Shown here: piece after piece, positions 7,465-15,303 of the stretch
Position numbering within the stretch: position 1 is the first letter of the stretch
Layout of the letters: each line of letters opens with the position of its first letter
Source: JBEKYD01 sp049509915
Lineage (GTDB): Bacteria; Acidobacteriota; Terriglobia; Bryobacterales; Bryobacteraceae
Direction: 5' to 3'
DNA: 35,562 nt
Assembly: GCA_049509915.1 (NCBI GenBank)
Contig: JBEKZL010000036.1
Location: 1 to 35,562, forward strand
Made by a program: the position numbers and the translations under genes
Notes under the pieces: generated by a model
Told to the model about the DNA's origin: nothing
The model's database searches: none
The model's input: only the letters and a program-made list of their open reading frames with translations

Positions 7465-8658
7465 TCATTGGGCGGCGTGCAGGGCCAGGCGGAGTTTGAG
7501 CACTTCGTCGAAAATGCGCTCTGCCACCTCACGCTTAGGCGCGCGCGGCACGGTCACGGTTTCGCCGGTGGAAGTCACCAGCACCACTTCGTTCAGGTCG
7601 GCTTCAAAACCCACTTCGGCCGACCCAACCAGGTTGCCCACCACCATGTCGCAATTCTTGACGCGCAGTTTGCGGCGTGCCTCTTCCACCAGGTTCTCGG
7701 TCTCGGCGGCGAAACCGATCAGCAGGCGATCGCCCTTCCTGCCGCCGAGTTCGGCCAGGATGTCGGGGGTCGGATCGAGCTCGAGCGATAGCCGCGCCGC
7801 GGTCTTTTTCATTTTCTGGGCGGGAACGCGGCTCAGGTGAAAATCGGCTACAGCGGCGGCCTTGATTACAATGGTCGCCGGACCCAGCCGTTCCAGCACT
7901 TCGCGGCGCATCTCGGCCGCTGTGTGCACCGGAACCAGTTCCACGCCGAACGGCGGACGAAGCGCCACCGGCCCGGAAATCAGGACCACCGCGGCGCTCC
8001 GGGCCGCGGCCTCTTCGGCCAGCGCGTACCCCATCTTGCCGCTGGAACGGTTGGTGATGTAACGCACCGGATCGAGCGGCTCCTGGGTGGGACCGGCGGT
8101 GATCAAGATCACTTCGCCTTCCAGATCGCGACGCCGGTGCGCTTCCCGCCCCACCGCCGCGGCGATTTCTTCCGGTTCGGCCATGCGTCCCGGCCCGGTC
8201 ATGCCGCAGGCCAGATAGCCAACCCCCGGCTCGACGATGCGGTGGCCGCGCCGTTTCAGGGTTTCCAGGTTCGCCACCACAGCCGGATGCGCCAGCATAT
8301 TCACGTTCATGCTGGGCGCCAGCAGCACCGGACCGGTGAAGGCGAGGTACAGGGTGGTGAGGAAGTCGTTGGCCAGCCCGTTGGCCAGCCGCCCGAGCAG
8401 GTCGGCCGTGGCAGGGGCGATTACCATCAGCTCGTTTTCCTGCGCCGTGCGAATGTGGTCGATGGCGTTCTCGATGGCGAACAGGTCGGCCAGCACGCGC
8501 CGCCCCGTAAGGGCCGCGAGCGTGGCGGGCCGGAGGAACTCCTGCGCAGCCGCGGTCATCACCGCCTGCACCTGGTGCCCTTCCTGCATCAGCAGCCGGG
8601 CCAACTCGGCCGATTTATACGCTGCGATGCCGCCACCAACACCGAGTACGATTTTCAT
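7465..8658 (-). CDS. coaBC: bifunctional phosphopantothenoylcysteine decarboxylase/synthetase
   Basis: CoaBC carries out two central steps of coenzyme A synthesis: joining 4'-phosphopantothenate to cysteine, then decarboxylating the product. The N-terminal flavoprotein decarboxylase (about 1-180) starts MKIVLGVGGGIAAYKSAE and shows active-site His68, the PSMN motif (N118) and the flexible-flap Cys151 in ACGMTGPGRM. The C-terminal synthetase (about 185-397) shows ITAGPTQEPLDPVRYI and the QKMKK motif. At 397 residues it has normal length. The open frame extends upstream to 8988 through the palindromic repeat at 8691-8752 and the rpoZ region. That part looks non-coding, so the ATG at 8658 is the real start. 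It sits between rpoZ and the uracil-DNA glycosylase gene. Confidence 0.95.
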   Translation of the reverse strand: MKIVLGVGGGIAAYKSAELARLLMQEGHQVQAVMTAAAQEFLRPATLAALTGRRVLADLFAIENAIDHIRTAQENELMVIAPATADLLGRLANGLANDFLTTLYLAFTGPVLLAPSMNVNMLAHPAVVANLETLKRRGHRIVEPGVGYLACGMTGPGRMAEPEEIAAAVGREAHRRRDLEGEVILITAGPTQEPLDPVRYITNRSSGKMGYALAEEAAARSAAVVLISGPVALRPPFGVELVPVHTAAEMRREVLERLGPATIVIKAAAVADFHLSRVPAQKMKKTAARLSLELDPTPDILAELGGRKGDRLLIGFAAETENLVEEARRKLRVKNCDMVVGNLVGSAEVGFEADLNEVVLVTSTGETVTVPRAPKREVAERIFDEVLKLRLALHAAQ

Positions 8659-8690
8659 AGGGTTCAAGGATTTGCCGCGATATCCGGCGA

Positions 8691-8752
8691 CCGCTCCCTC
8701 ACGGTCGCGGCTCGGAAACACGCAAGCCTGAGCCGTGACCGTGAGGGAGCGG
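8691..8752. repeat. REP-like inverted repeat pair between rpoZ and coaBC
   Basis: Two near-identical arms face each other: CCGCTCCCTCACGGTCGCGG starting at 8691 and its reverse complement with minor changes at 8730-8752. The same core recurs at 24133-24192 and, degenerate, at 31222-31246, so this is a dispersed repeat family. As it lies inside the gmk-rpoZ-coaBC run, it probably forms a large hairpin in the mRNA and may uncouple the expression of coaBC. Confidence 0.8.
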
Positions 8753-8765
8753 TTCCCCGCGAAGG

Positions 8766-9017
8766 CTAGAGGACCGGCTCGGATTCCACCAGAGGCTTCT
8801 CGGGTGCCTGGCCCGTGAGGCTGTATTTCACCAGTCCGCGCCGCACTTCCTCCATGGCGATTATGGTGGATTTTTTCGACGATGTCGGCAGCACCGGCCG
8901 CGCCCCGCCCTGCAACTGGCGGGCACGCTTGGCGGCCACGATGATGAACCGGTAGGTGCTCAGATCCGGATCGTCCGGAATGGTGCAATGGGCGTTGTTG
9001 CGTGGTGGCTTGTCCAT
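8766..9017 (-). CDS. rpoZ: RNA polymerase omega subunit
   Basis: Omega helps assemble and stabilise RNA polymerase and forms part of the ppGpp-binding site in many bacteria. The conserved core is RFIIVAAKRARQLQGGARP followed by KSTIIAMEEVRRGLVKYS. The ATG at 9017 is preferred because GAGG lies 4 bases upstream and it falls after the gmk stop; it gives 83 residues. An in-frame TTG at 9044 inside gmk would add nine residues. The order gmk-rpoZ-coaBC is widely conserved, which supports the call. Confidence 0.9.
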   Translation of the reverse strand: MDKPPRNNAHCTIPDDPDLSTYRFIIVAAKRARQLQGGARPVLPTSSKKSTIIAMEEVRRGLVKYSLTGQAPEKPLVESEPVL

Positions 9018-9033
9018 AAACCTCGATACCTCT

Positions 9034-9642
9034 TCAACGTTCAAATGTCGCCAGGATCGCCGGAATGCGGTCCTCGATCCTGGATCGCCGCGCTCTTTCC
9101 GCGATTACGATACCGCTCAATACCCGGTCGGACTCGTCCAGGTCCCGATTGATCAGGATATAGTCGTAGTCTTTGTAGTTCCGGATCTCATCGGCCGCTT
9201 CCCCCAGGCGCCTCTCGATCACTTCGTCCCCATCTTCCCCACGGGCGCGCAGGCGATGTTCAAGAACCTGACGGGAGGGAGCAAGAATGAAGACGGACAC
9301 GGCCTCGGGAATCCGACCCTTCAATTGTCTCGCACCTTGCACGTCGATGTCGAGTACCAGGTCTTTAGCTTGCCGCCGGGCCTCCTCCAGAATGGATTGG
9401 TGGGTGCCGTAATAGTTGCCGAAAACCTCCGCCCACTCCAGAAACTCGCCGCGCCCGATCATGGCTTCGAAGTCCGCCCGGCTCACGAAGCGGTAATTTT
9501 CGCCGTCCACTTCCTGGCCTCGTCGGGCCCGGGTGGTGAAGGAAACCGAAAACATAAGGTTCTCGACGCGGGCCAGCAGGCGGTCGACCAGCGTCGACTT
9601 ACCCGACCCGGAGGGCGCGGAAATAATGAACACGGTGGTCAT
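9034..9642 (-). CDS. gmk: guanylate kinase
   Basis: This ATP-dependent enzyme phosphorylates GMP to GDP. The P-loop SAPSGSGKST is at residues 8-17. The GMP-binding segment follows (FTTRARRGQEVDGENYRFV, then EFLEWAEVFGNYYGT), and the lid region contains RLRARGEDGDEVIERRL. At 202 residues it is standard. It starts 13 bases after yicC and directly precedes rpoZ. Confidence 0.96.
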   Translation of the reverse strand: MTTVFIISAPSGSGKSTLVDRLLARVENLMFSVSFTTRARRGQEVDGENYRFVSRADFEAMIGRGEFLEWAEVFGNYYGTHQSILEEARRQAKDLVLDIDVQGARQLKGRIPEAVSVFILAPSRQVLEHRLRARGEDGDEVIERRLGEAADEIRNYKDYDYILINRDLDESDRVLSGIVIAERARRSRIEDRIPAILATFER

Positions 9643-9655
9643 GGGGTGGTTCGGT

Positions 9656-10549
9656 CTATTCCAGATTGAGAGCCTGCTCGCGGATTTTGTCGATTTCCGA
9701 TTTGGCCGCCAGCGCCAAGTCGGTGATGGTGAGCCCCAGGTCGCCCAGGCCGCCGGTTTTGGACAGAACCGTGTTGGCTTCCCGGTTCATTTCCTGCAGC
9801 AGGAAATCCAGCCGTTTTCCCACTTCGCCACTGCCGCCCAGCAGGCGCTCAAGCTGCTCGGCGTGAGTACGCAAACGCACCAACTCCTCGGAGATATCGC
9901 TGCGGTCGGCCGCCAGTGCGGCTTCCTGGATCAGGCGCTGCGGGTCGATGCCGGCGCCGTGCAACAGATCGGCCAGCCTCTCTCTTAATCGCCTTTGGAA
10001 AGCCGCGGTGGCGCCTCCGCGGATCTGCTCCATGCGGTCCACCAGTTTGACCACGCCCTGGGTGCGCTGGCACATTTCGCGGACCATGGCGGCGCCCTCG
10101 CACTCGCGGAACTCATTCAGTACGGTCACGGCTTCGGCGGCGGCTTCGAGCACGGCCCGGTTGGTTTCCGGACCCGGATCCTGGCCCTGGCAGGTATTCA
10201 GCATGCTGGGCAGGCGCAGGGCTGCGTTCAGGTCGGGCTGCTGACCGGCGATCTGGTAGGCTGCCGCCGCCTCCTGGAACGCCCGCATGTAGGCGTCCAG
10301 CAGCGGGCGGTTGAGGCCGATGGCGGCGCCCGCGGCCGCGCCGGTGTCGACATGCACCTGCAAGTGGCCCCGCACCACGCCCGCCTTCAGCACCACGCGC
10401 AGCTCGCTTTCGAGCGCGTCCAACTCCGGCGGCAGATGAAAATGCACGTCCAAGGCGCGATGGTTCACGCTCTTCAGGCTGACCACCACCTCGCCGGTCC
10501 CCATCGGCCTGGTCACCCTGGCAAAGCCGGTCATGCTGCGCAAACTCAT
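9656..10549 (-). CDS. yicC: YicC/YloC family endoribonuclease
   Basis: The N-terminus (MSLRSMTGFARV, then SVNHRALDVHFHLP) and the C-terminal DUF1732 region (AADRSDISEELVRLRTHAEQ, then GKRLDFLLQEMNREANT) are diagnostic of the YicC family. Its Escherichia coli member cleaves RNA and affects small-RNA turnover. Length is 297 residues, as usual. Its ATG overlaps the exporter stop by four bases (ATGA), and it directly precedes gmk, a neighbourhood conserved across many bacteria. Confidence 0.95.
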   Translation of the reverse strand: MSLRSMTGFARVTRPMGTGEVVVSLKSVNHRALDVHFHLPPELDALESELRVVLKAGVVRGHLQVHVDTGAAAGAAIGLNRPLLDAYMRAFQEAAAAYQIAGQQPDLNAALRLPSMLNTCQGQDPGPETNRAVLEAAAEAVTVLNEFRECEGAAMVREMCQRTQGVVKLVDRMEQIRGGATAAFQRRLRERLADLLHGAGIDPQRLIQEAALAADRSDISEELVRLRTHAEQLERLLGGSGEVGKRLDFLLQEMNREANTVLSKTGGLGDLGLTITDLALAAKSEIDKIREQALNLE

Positions 10550-12372
10550 AGGTCCACCGCCGGTCCGGCGCTCGCAAACTGCAATTCATGCAGCCGTTGA
10601 TACACGCCGCCGCGATTCACCAATTCTTCGTGCGTTCCCATTTCGGCGATCCCGCCTTTTTCCAGGACTACGATCTTATCGGCCCGCCGGATGGTGGACA
10701 GCCGGTGCGCGATCACGATCACGGTGCGATGCTCCATCAGGTTAGCCAGCGCCTTCTGCACCAGCATCTCGCTTTCGCTGTCCAGGTGCGAGGTGGCCTC
10801 GTCCAGGATCAGGATGGGCGCGTTCTTGAGCAGGGCGCGGGCGATGGCCAGCCGCTGGCGCTCGCCGCCGCTCAGGCGGAAGCCGCGGTCCCCCACCACG
10901 GTCTGGTAGCCTTCCGGCAGTTGCTCGATGAAGTCGTGCGCCAGGGCGGTTTCGGCCGCGCGGCGGATCGCTACGGGCGGGATATCGGGCCGGCCGTAGG
11001 CGATGTTTCTGGCCACCGTATCGTTGAACAGGAAAGTGTCCTGCGCCACGATGCCGATGTGGGCCCGCAGCGAGGCCAGGTCCAGGCCGCGCACATCCAC
11101 CCCGTCCACGCGCACCGCGCCGGCGGTAACGTCGTAGAACCGCGGCACCAGGTCTGCCAGCGTGGTCTTGCCGGCGCCGCTGGGGCCGACTAGCGCAACC
11201 ACCGTTCCGGCTTCTACTTCGAGCGTGAGCGGGCCGAGATGGAAACCGCCCTCGGCGGACGGATAGTAAAAAGAGATGCCGTCGAAAACGATGCCCTGGC
11301 GAAACGCTTCGAGCTTCACGGCGTCCGGACGGACGGCGATCTCTTCGCGGTGGTCGAGATATTCGAAGACTTTCTGCGACGCACCCAAGGCCTGCTCGAA
11401 AATGTTGTGGATGCCCACCAGGCGCTTGACGGGCTCGTAGAGCAGCAGCAGGGCGGTGACGAAGGCGGTGAAATCGCCCGGCGTCATGACCCCGGCTTTG
11501 ATCTGGTCCACGGCGTAGGTCAGCAGGGCGACGATGGTGAAGGCTCCGAACAGCTCGATCAGGGGCGAGGAAATGGCCTGCTGCAGGGTATAGCGCACGT
11601 TGCTCTTCAGCAGCCGGCGCGCGGCGTCCCGGAAGCGGCGCAGTTCGTAATCCTCGGCCCCGAACGCCTTCACCACCATGTGGCCGCTAAGGGTTTCCTG
11701 CAGGATCTGATTGAGTTCGGCCTGGCGGTCCTGGGTGCCGCGGCTGATGCGGCGAATGCGCCGCCCGATCTGGCGCGTGGGCAGCATCACGAAGGGCAAT
11801 ACGGTGAGGCTTACCACCGCCAGCCGCCAATCGCTGGTGAGGACGACCAGGCTGAAGGCGATGGCGCTGAAGGATTGGCGCAGGAAATCGGCCAGCATCT
11901 GCGAGGTGGCCAGTTGCACCTTGTCTACGTCGTTCATGATGGACGACATGAGCTGGCCGGTGGAATGCGCCTCGAAAAACTGCGCGCCCTGGCGCTGAAT
12001 CTTGTCGAACACAGCGTTGCGAAGGTCGGTGACCGCCGAAAGGCCGGCATAGCTCACCAGATAGTTGCCCAGGTAGTCGCAGAGCCCCTTGATCAGAAAA
12101 ACCGCCACGATGGCGATGGCGACCAGCGTCCAGACGGGTTTGTGGATGGGTACGAGCTGTTCCAGGAAAATCTGGTGCCCGAGGACTTTGTGGGGCAGGA
12201 GGGGCGTGAGGCCGGCGGCCGGATGGGAACTGAGTACCTTATCGAAAATGGGTTTGGTGAGCAGGGCCATGGTGCCCTGGGCGGCGCCGGCGACAGCCAT
12301 CAGCAGGAACGATCCGGCCAGGTGCGGCGCGTAGCGGCGGGCGTAGGCGAGCAGCCGTCCCAGTTCCTTCAC
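10546..12372 (-). CDS. msbA: MsbA-type lipid A / lipid ABC exporter
   Basis: This is a fused half-transporter of 608 residues. About six membrane helices fill residues 15-320 and the ATPase fills about 355-590: Walker A GPSGAGKTTL, signature LSGGERQR, Walker B ILILDEATSHLD and switch His in VIAHRLST. MsbA flips lipid A-core or related lipids across the inner membrane. That role is favoured by the adjacent family 9 glycosyltransferase, and kdsD in the same window also suggests lipopolysaccharide assembly. A more general multidrug exporter cannot be excluded from sequence alone. Start and stop each overlap the neighbouring gene by four bases, so the group is clearly one operon. Confidence 0.88.
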   Translation of the reverse strand: MKELGRLLAYARRYAPHLAGSFLLMAVAGAAQGTMALLTKPIFDKVLSSHPAAGLTPLLPHKVLGHQIFLEQLVPIHKPVWTLVAIAIVAVFLIKGLCDYLGNYLVSYAGLSAVTDLRNAVFDKIQRQGAQFFEAHSTGQLMSSIMNDVDKVQLATSQMLADFLRQSFSAIAFSLVVLTSDWRLAVVSLTVLPFVMLPTRQIGRRIRRISRGTQDRQAELNQILQETLSGHMVVKAFGAEDYELRRFRDAARRLLKSNVRYTLQQAISSPLIELFGAFTIVALLTYAVDQIKAGVMTPGDFTAFVTALLLLYEPVKRLVGIHNIFEQALGASQKVFEYLDHREEIAVRPDAVKLEAFRQGIVFDGISFYYPSAEGGFHLGPLTLEVEAGTVVALVGPSGAGKTTLADLVPRFYDVTAGAVRVDGVDVRGLDLASLRAHIGIVAQDTFLFNDTVARNIAYGRPDIPPVAIRRAAETALAHDFIEQLPEGYQTVVGDRGFRLSGGERQRLAIARALLKNAPILILDEATSHLDSESEMLVQKALANLMEHRTVIVIAHRLSTIRRADKIVVLEKGGIAEMGTHEELVNRGGVYQRLHELQFASAGPAVDL

Positions 12373-13280
12373 GCCCGCACCCCCAGCCGTGCCAGCGCTT
12401 CGAGGACGCTATCCACGCCGACCGAGGCGATGCCGGCAGGGGCGGCGACCACTTCCGACTGGGTGCGCCAGGGTCCCCAGATGGCCGGGTCGGACGCGCC
12501 GAAAATGGCGACTACGGGCAGCCCGAAGGCGGCGGCCAGGTGAGCCGGCCCGCTATCGTTGCCGACGAACAGCGCGGCCGTCGCCAGCAGGCTTTTCACT
12601 TCGCCCAGCGGCGCGCCGGGCAGGGTCCGCCAGGCGGCAAACGGAGCGAAATCGTCGTCCGCACGGCCGATGACGACCACTTCCATGCCGGAGTTTTGGA
12701 GATGCCTGGCTACGGCTTCAAAGCCCGCCGCAGGCCAGGTTTTCTCCGGCGCGGCGGCGAAGGGATGAAGCACGGCGGTGGAAGACGCCGGCTGGCGCGG
12801 CGCGGGGCTGCCGAGGCTGGCGCGCGGAATCTCCCCCGTCGCCGCGCCCAGCCAGAACATGGCGCTGGCCAGGTGCTCGGCGGTATGCACGACGCGTTCG
12901 GCGCCCAGGATTTGCTGCGCCCGCGGAATGCGCAGGTTGTATGCCCATTGCATGCGGTAGTGGCCGAAGCCCGCGCGCCAGCGGGCTCCCGAGGCGCGAG
13001 TCATCCAGGCGCTACGTGTGCCACCGTGCAGGTTCAGGCACAATCGCGGCCGGAACCGGCGGAGGGCGGCGAGCCGCGGCGGCAGGATTTCGTCGGTGTC
13101 CGGCTGGTCTTCGAAGACCGCACGGTACCGGTCTTCGACCATCACGGCGACGCGCAGGTCGGGACGGGCGCGCTTCAGGATGCGCAGGGCGGGCGTCGTC
13201 AGTACCGAGTCGCCCAGCGATCGCAACCGCACCACGGCCACCCGGCCGCCCGGTTCGACATCGTCCAAAACACTCGCCAC
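12369..13280 (-). CDS. glycosyltransferase family 9 (heptosyltransferase-like)
   Basis: Family 9 enzymes add heptose or related sugars to the lipopolysaccharide core. The N-terminal Rossmann half begins VAVVRLRSLGDSVLTTPA. The C-terminal half has the nucleotide-sugar site FVGNDSGPAHLAAAFGLP followed by VAIFGASDP. At 303 residues it is a little short for a heptosyltransferase (about 320-350). The start is GTG at 13280, 6 bases after the Trm112-like gene. The acceptor cannot be told from the sequence. A 239-bp stretch of this gene (12891-13129) is duplicated at 15359-15597. Confidence 0.9.
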   Translation of the reverse strand: MASVLDDVEPGGRVAVVRLRSLGDSVLTTPALRILKRARPDLRVAVMVEDRYRAVFEDQPDTDEILPPRLAALRRFRPRLCLNLHGGTRSAWMTRASGARWRAGFGHYRMQWAYNLRIPRAQQILGAERVVHTAEHLASAMFWLGAATGEIPRASLGSPAPRQPASSTAVLHPFAAAPEKTWPAAGFEAVARHLQNSGMEVVVIGRADDDFAPFAAWRTLPGAPLGEVKSLLATAALFVGNDSGPAHLAAAFGLPVVAIFGASDPAIWGPWRTQSEVVAAPAGIASVGVDSVLEALARLGVRA

Positions 13281-13286
13281 GACGTT

Positions 13287-13457
13287 CTAATCTTCGATCC
13301 TGGCTTCATCCACCAACATCACCGGGATGTCGTCGCGAATCGGGTAGACACGGCGGCATTCCACGCACTTCAAGCCGCTCCCGTCGGGCTTCAGGTCGAG
13401 GGCGGCCTTGCAGATCGGGCACACCAGAATTTCCAACAATTCTTTGCTGACGGCCAT
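13287..13457 (-). CDS. Trm112-like zinc-ribbon protein
   Basis: This 56-residue protein reads MAVSKELLEILVCPICK and ends with the family signature YPIRDDIPVMLVDEARIED. C13/C16 and C31/C34 form a zinc ribbon. Trm112-like bacterial proteins (formerly UPF0434) often sit beside lipid A and glycosyltransferase genes, as here. Eukaryotic Trm112 activates methyltransferases; the bacterial role is unsettled. The frame is open to 13832, but the extra sequence is intergenic repeat and the brnT region, so the ATG at 13457 is the start. It is the first gene of the envelope run. Confidence 0.92.
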   Translation of the reverse strand: MAVSKELLEILVCPICKAALDLKPDGSGLKCVECRRVYPIRDDIPVMLVDEARIED

Positions 13458-13532
13458 AAGGAAACTACAGTGTAGCAAGCGGTGTGGAGAGGGACGGGGG
13501 GCGAGTTTAGGCGGAGCAGCCTCGGAATCATC

Positions 13533-13581
13533 GTCGGGTCCCGCTGGGGGCGGGACACAGTGCCCCTTCGGGGTCTCCGAC
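13533..13581. repeat. predicted branched hairpin structure between Trm112-like gene and brnT
   Basis: Outer arms GTCGG (13533-13537) and CCGAC (13577-13581) enclose two hairpins. The first is GTCCCGC-TGGGG-GCGGGAC (13538-13556). The second is a short C/G stem closed by a TTCG tetraloop (13564-13573). Together they could fold as a three-way junction. It lies between divergent genes, so it could be a repeat unit or part of a 5' leader. Confidence 0.45.
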
Positions 13582-13643
13582 CCGCCGCAATCTTCTGTTT
13601 GGGCATGTACTAAAATGTAGGTGCAATATGTGAAGTACGCTTG

Positions 13644-13920
13644 ATGCGCTTCGAATGGGATGAGGACAAGAGCCGTCGCAATCTCGCAAAGCACTAAGGT
13701 CAGCTTCGAAACCGCCCGCTTGGTTTTCAACGATCCCCTCCTGCGCAGCATCCAGGATCGCGTCGTTGAAGGGGAAGAGCGATGGCAGACGATGGGAATG
13801 GTGTCCGGCGCGGTATTGTTGGTCGCGCACACCTATCGGGACGAGGCTGGCGATGAGGTGATCCGCCTGATTTCGGCACGAAAGGCAGTGGCCCGTGAAA
13901 GGCGAGAATATGCAAAGAGT
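13644..13920 (+). pseudogene. brnT: brnT toxin broken by a one-base frameshift
   Basis: BrnT is a small RNase-type toxin paired with BrnA. The first 17 residues (MRFEWDEDKSRRNLAKH) are a textbook BrnT start but run into TAA at 13695-13697. One base later the next frame resumes exactly where BrnT should continue: KVSFETARLVFNDPLL, GEERWQTMGMV and ISARKAVARERREYA. Removing the single T at 13695 restores KH-KVSFE, a common BrnT sequence. The toxin thus appears inactivated unless ribosomes shift +1. After the toxin sequence the frame stays open and runs directly into brnA, so an artificial fusion frame exists from 13660 to 14184. Confidence 0.75.
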
Positions 13921-13963
13921 CAAAGCGCTCAAGCGGATGAAATCCGAACCCTTCGGAGGATGA
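13910..13963 (+). other. short ORF at the expected brnA start, cut off by a 23-bp insertion-like segment
   Basis: An ATG at 13910, 4-5 bases after AAGGCGAG, encodes MQRVKALKRMK and six more residues before a TGA at 13961-13963. That stop overlaps the ATG at 13960 from which the rest of BrnA reads. The N-terminal peptide looks like a normal BrnA start. Taking out 23 bp between the two GGATGA copies (13935 and 13958) would join it in frame to EREIDTTDIP. The peptide could act as a leader coupled to brnA by termination and restart. Confidence 0.4.
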
Positions 13964-14184
13964 AGGAACGGGAAATCGATACCACCGACATTCCGCCGGC
14001 TCTCGATTGGAGCAAGGCGGTTGTCGGCAAGTTCTATAGGCCAAAGAAGAAGCCGCTTACGATCCGGTTGGACGAGGACGTTCTGGCGTGGCTTAAAGGA
14101 CAAGGCGACGATTATCGGACGCGAATCAACGCCCTTTTGCGGAGATCGATGGAGAGGGCCAGCGCCGATAGACAGAGCCGGTGA
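13960..14184 (+). CDS. brnA: BrnA antitoxin (probably N-terminally displaced)
   Basis: BrnA neutralises BrnT and represses their operon through a ribbon-helix-helix fold. The family pattern is clear: MKEREIDTTDIPPALDWSKA, then GKFYRP, then TIRLDEDVLAWLKGQG and YRTRINALLRRSM. It has 74 residues from this ATG. GGAGG sits immediately before the ATG, which is too close to be a good ribosome site. Translation may instead depend on the overlapping leader ORF at 13910, or the protein may be made as a fusion with the frameshifted BrnT tail. With the toxin broken, this may be a surviving antitoxin. Confidence 0.75.
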   Translation: MKEREIDTTDIPPALDWSKAVVGKFYRPKKKPLTIRLDEDVLAWLKGQGDDYRTRINALLRRSMERASADRQSR

Positions 14185-14288
14185 CAGACGGGCGTTACCC
14201 GCTTTCCTAAAAGGAAACGCCCCTCCGTCGTCGGCGACCGCCCGAGAGTGCCGGCAGGAGCGCCGCGCGATAGCATGCGTCATGAATC

Positions 14289-15174
14289 ATGCGCGCTCGT
14301 TCCCACAGACACGTTGTCGCGGTCACCGTGCTGCTATCCGCGCCGACCGCCCTTTTTGGCCAAGATGCGACCGCTCACGCTAAGACTGCCCCGGCGGAAG
14401 CGGCTACTGTCGTGCCGCGCGAATTCGACTCCACCTGGATGGACAGCCACGCAGCAAAAGTGGACGGAGTGAACGGTTCAACTCTGTACCTCAGGCCGGG
14501 CGCCACTGGGCAGGTGTTTCTGAAGGCTCTCCCCGAGATCGGGGATCGCTTCGACGTCGCTCTAAAGCTTGTGGTGGTTGTTAAGAACAGCGACGGCTAT
14601 CCAATTGAGGTGAACCCGGTGACGGAGGGGGAGGCAGTGGTGACCGAGCTTAGGCTCGGCAGTCACCCTCGATACATCCTGGCAAGATAGACGGGCGAGC
14701 GAATACCCCCGGAGTCCTTGGGCAGATTCTCCGATTGGAAGTATTTCATCGTTCTCGGCACGCAGCGCAACGCCGGGGGGCCTCCATCCGGCGCAGCAAA
14801 CGCGCACCCGGAAGAAAAGGTCGCACAGGCTGAACAGCGAAAAGGGCGGAGCACGGACGCCCACTATGAGGCACTGCACGGAAAGGTTTACGACCATAGG
14901 GAGGTGTCCCACCACCCCGAGGTTCTCGAATAAGGTCCAGCCGGACTATCCAGTGCGGGCCAGAGACGCAAAGCTGGCTGGCACGGTCAGAGCTGTCATC
15001 GTTGTTGACGCGGAGGGGCGCGTCCGCGATGCGGAGGTCGTCGAGGGTCTCGGAATGGGCCTGGACGAAGCAGCGATTGAAGCGGTGCGCAAGTGGCGAT
15101 TTAGTCCAGGCTGTAAGGATGGTAGAGCCGTGAACGTTAGAATGTTTATTGGTGTAGATTTTCGGATTCAATAG
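14289..15174 (+). pseudogene. secreted TonB C-terminal-domain protein, broken twice
   Basis: Reading begins with a signal peptide (MRARSHRHVVAVTVLLSAP, then TALFGQD) and an unrecognised domain, and hits TAG at 14688-14690. The same frame continues with TGERIPPESLGRFSDWKYF and on to HHPEVLE, then hits TAA at 14931-14933. One base on, the next frame gives a typical TonB C-terminal domain: KVQPDYPVRARDAKLAGTV, then AIEAVRKWRFSPG. Restoring both sites gives one protein of about 295 residues, a common secreted or periplasmic design in Acidobacteriota. The two lesions argue for a pseudogene. If real products exist, they are a 133-residue secreted fragment and an ORF from about 14866. Confidence 0.65.
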
Positions 15175-15203
15175 CCAGAAGCCGTCAATCGAGACCGAAA
15201 GCC

Positions 15204-15281
15204 GAGCTGCCGGTCACCCAATGGCCACGGTTGGTGGAAACCTGGCTGCGCACCATCCACATTCTGCCCGCCGCTCACTGA
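15204..15281 (+). pseudogene. 3' tail of a second esterase-like gene
   Basis: The frame reads ELPVTQWPRLVETWLRTI, HILPAAH, then TGA. This nearly matches the end of the alpha/beta hydrolase at 17320-17400 (ELPVTHWPRLVETWLRTI, then HVLPAPAR). Nucleotide differences are frequent and the stop is its own. It is therefore the remnant of a paralogue whose body has been deleted rather than a fresh copy. Confidence 0.75.
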
Positions 15282-15303
15282 CCCAGAGGTGGGACAGACG
15301 CGG

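Noticed and set aside
8659..8988. N-terminal extension of CoaBC to 8988
   Set aside because: It would run through a palindromic repeat and overlap rpoZ; CoaBC homology begins exactly at the ATG at 8658.
11239..12543. 434-codon plus-strand frame opposite msbA
   Set aside because: Low-complexity Glu/Gly/Gln-rich shadow; no domain, and it crosses two real genes.
13458..13832. N-terminal extension of the Trm112-like protein
   Set aside because: The family is about 56-60 residues, and the extension is antisense to brnT and intergenic hairpins.
13660..14184. Single 174-residue protein as an evolved toxin-antitoxin fusion
   Set aside because: The ATG at 13660 is inside brnT in the wrong frame for its true N-terminus, so the fusion frame looks like a by-product of two lesions, not a designed gene.
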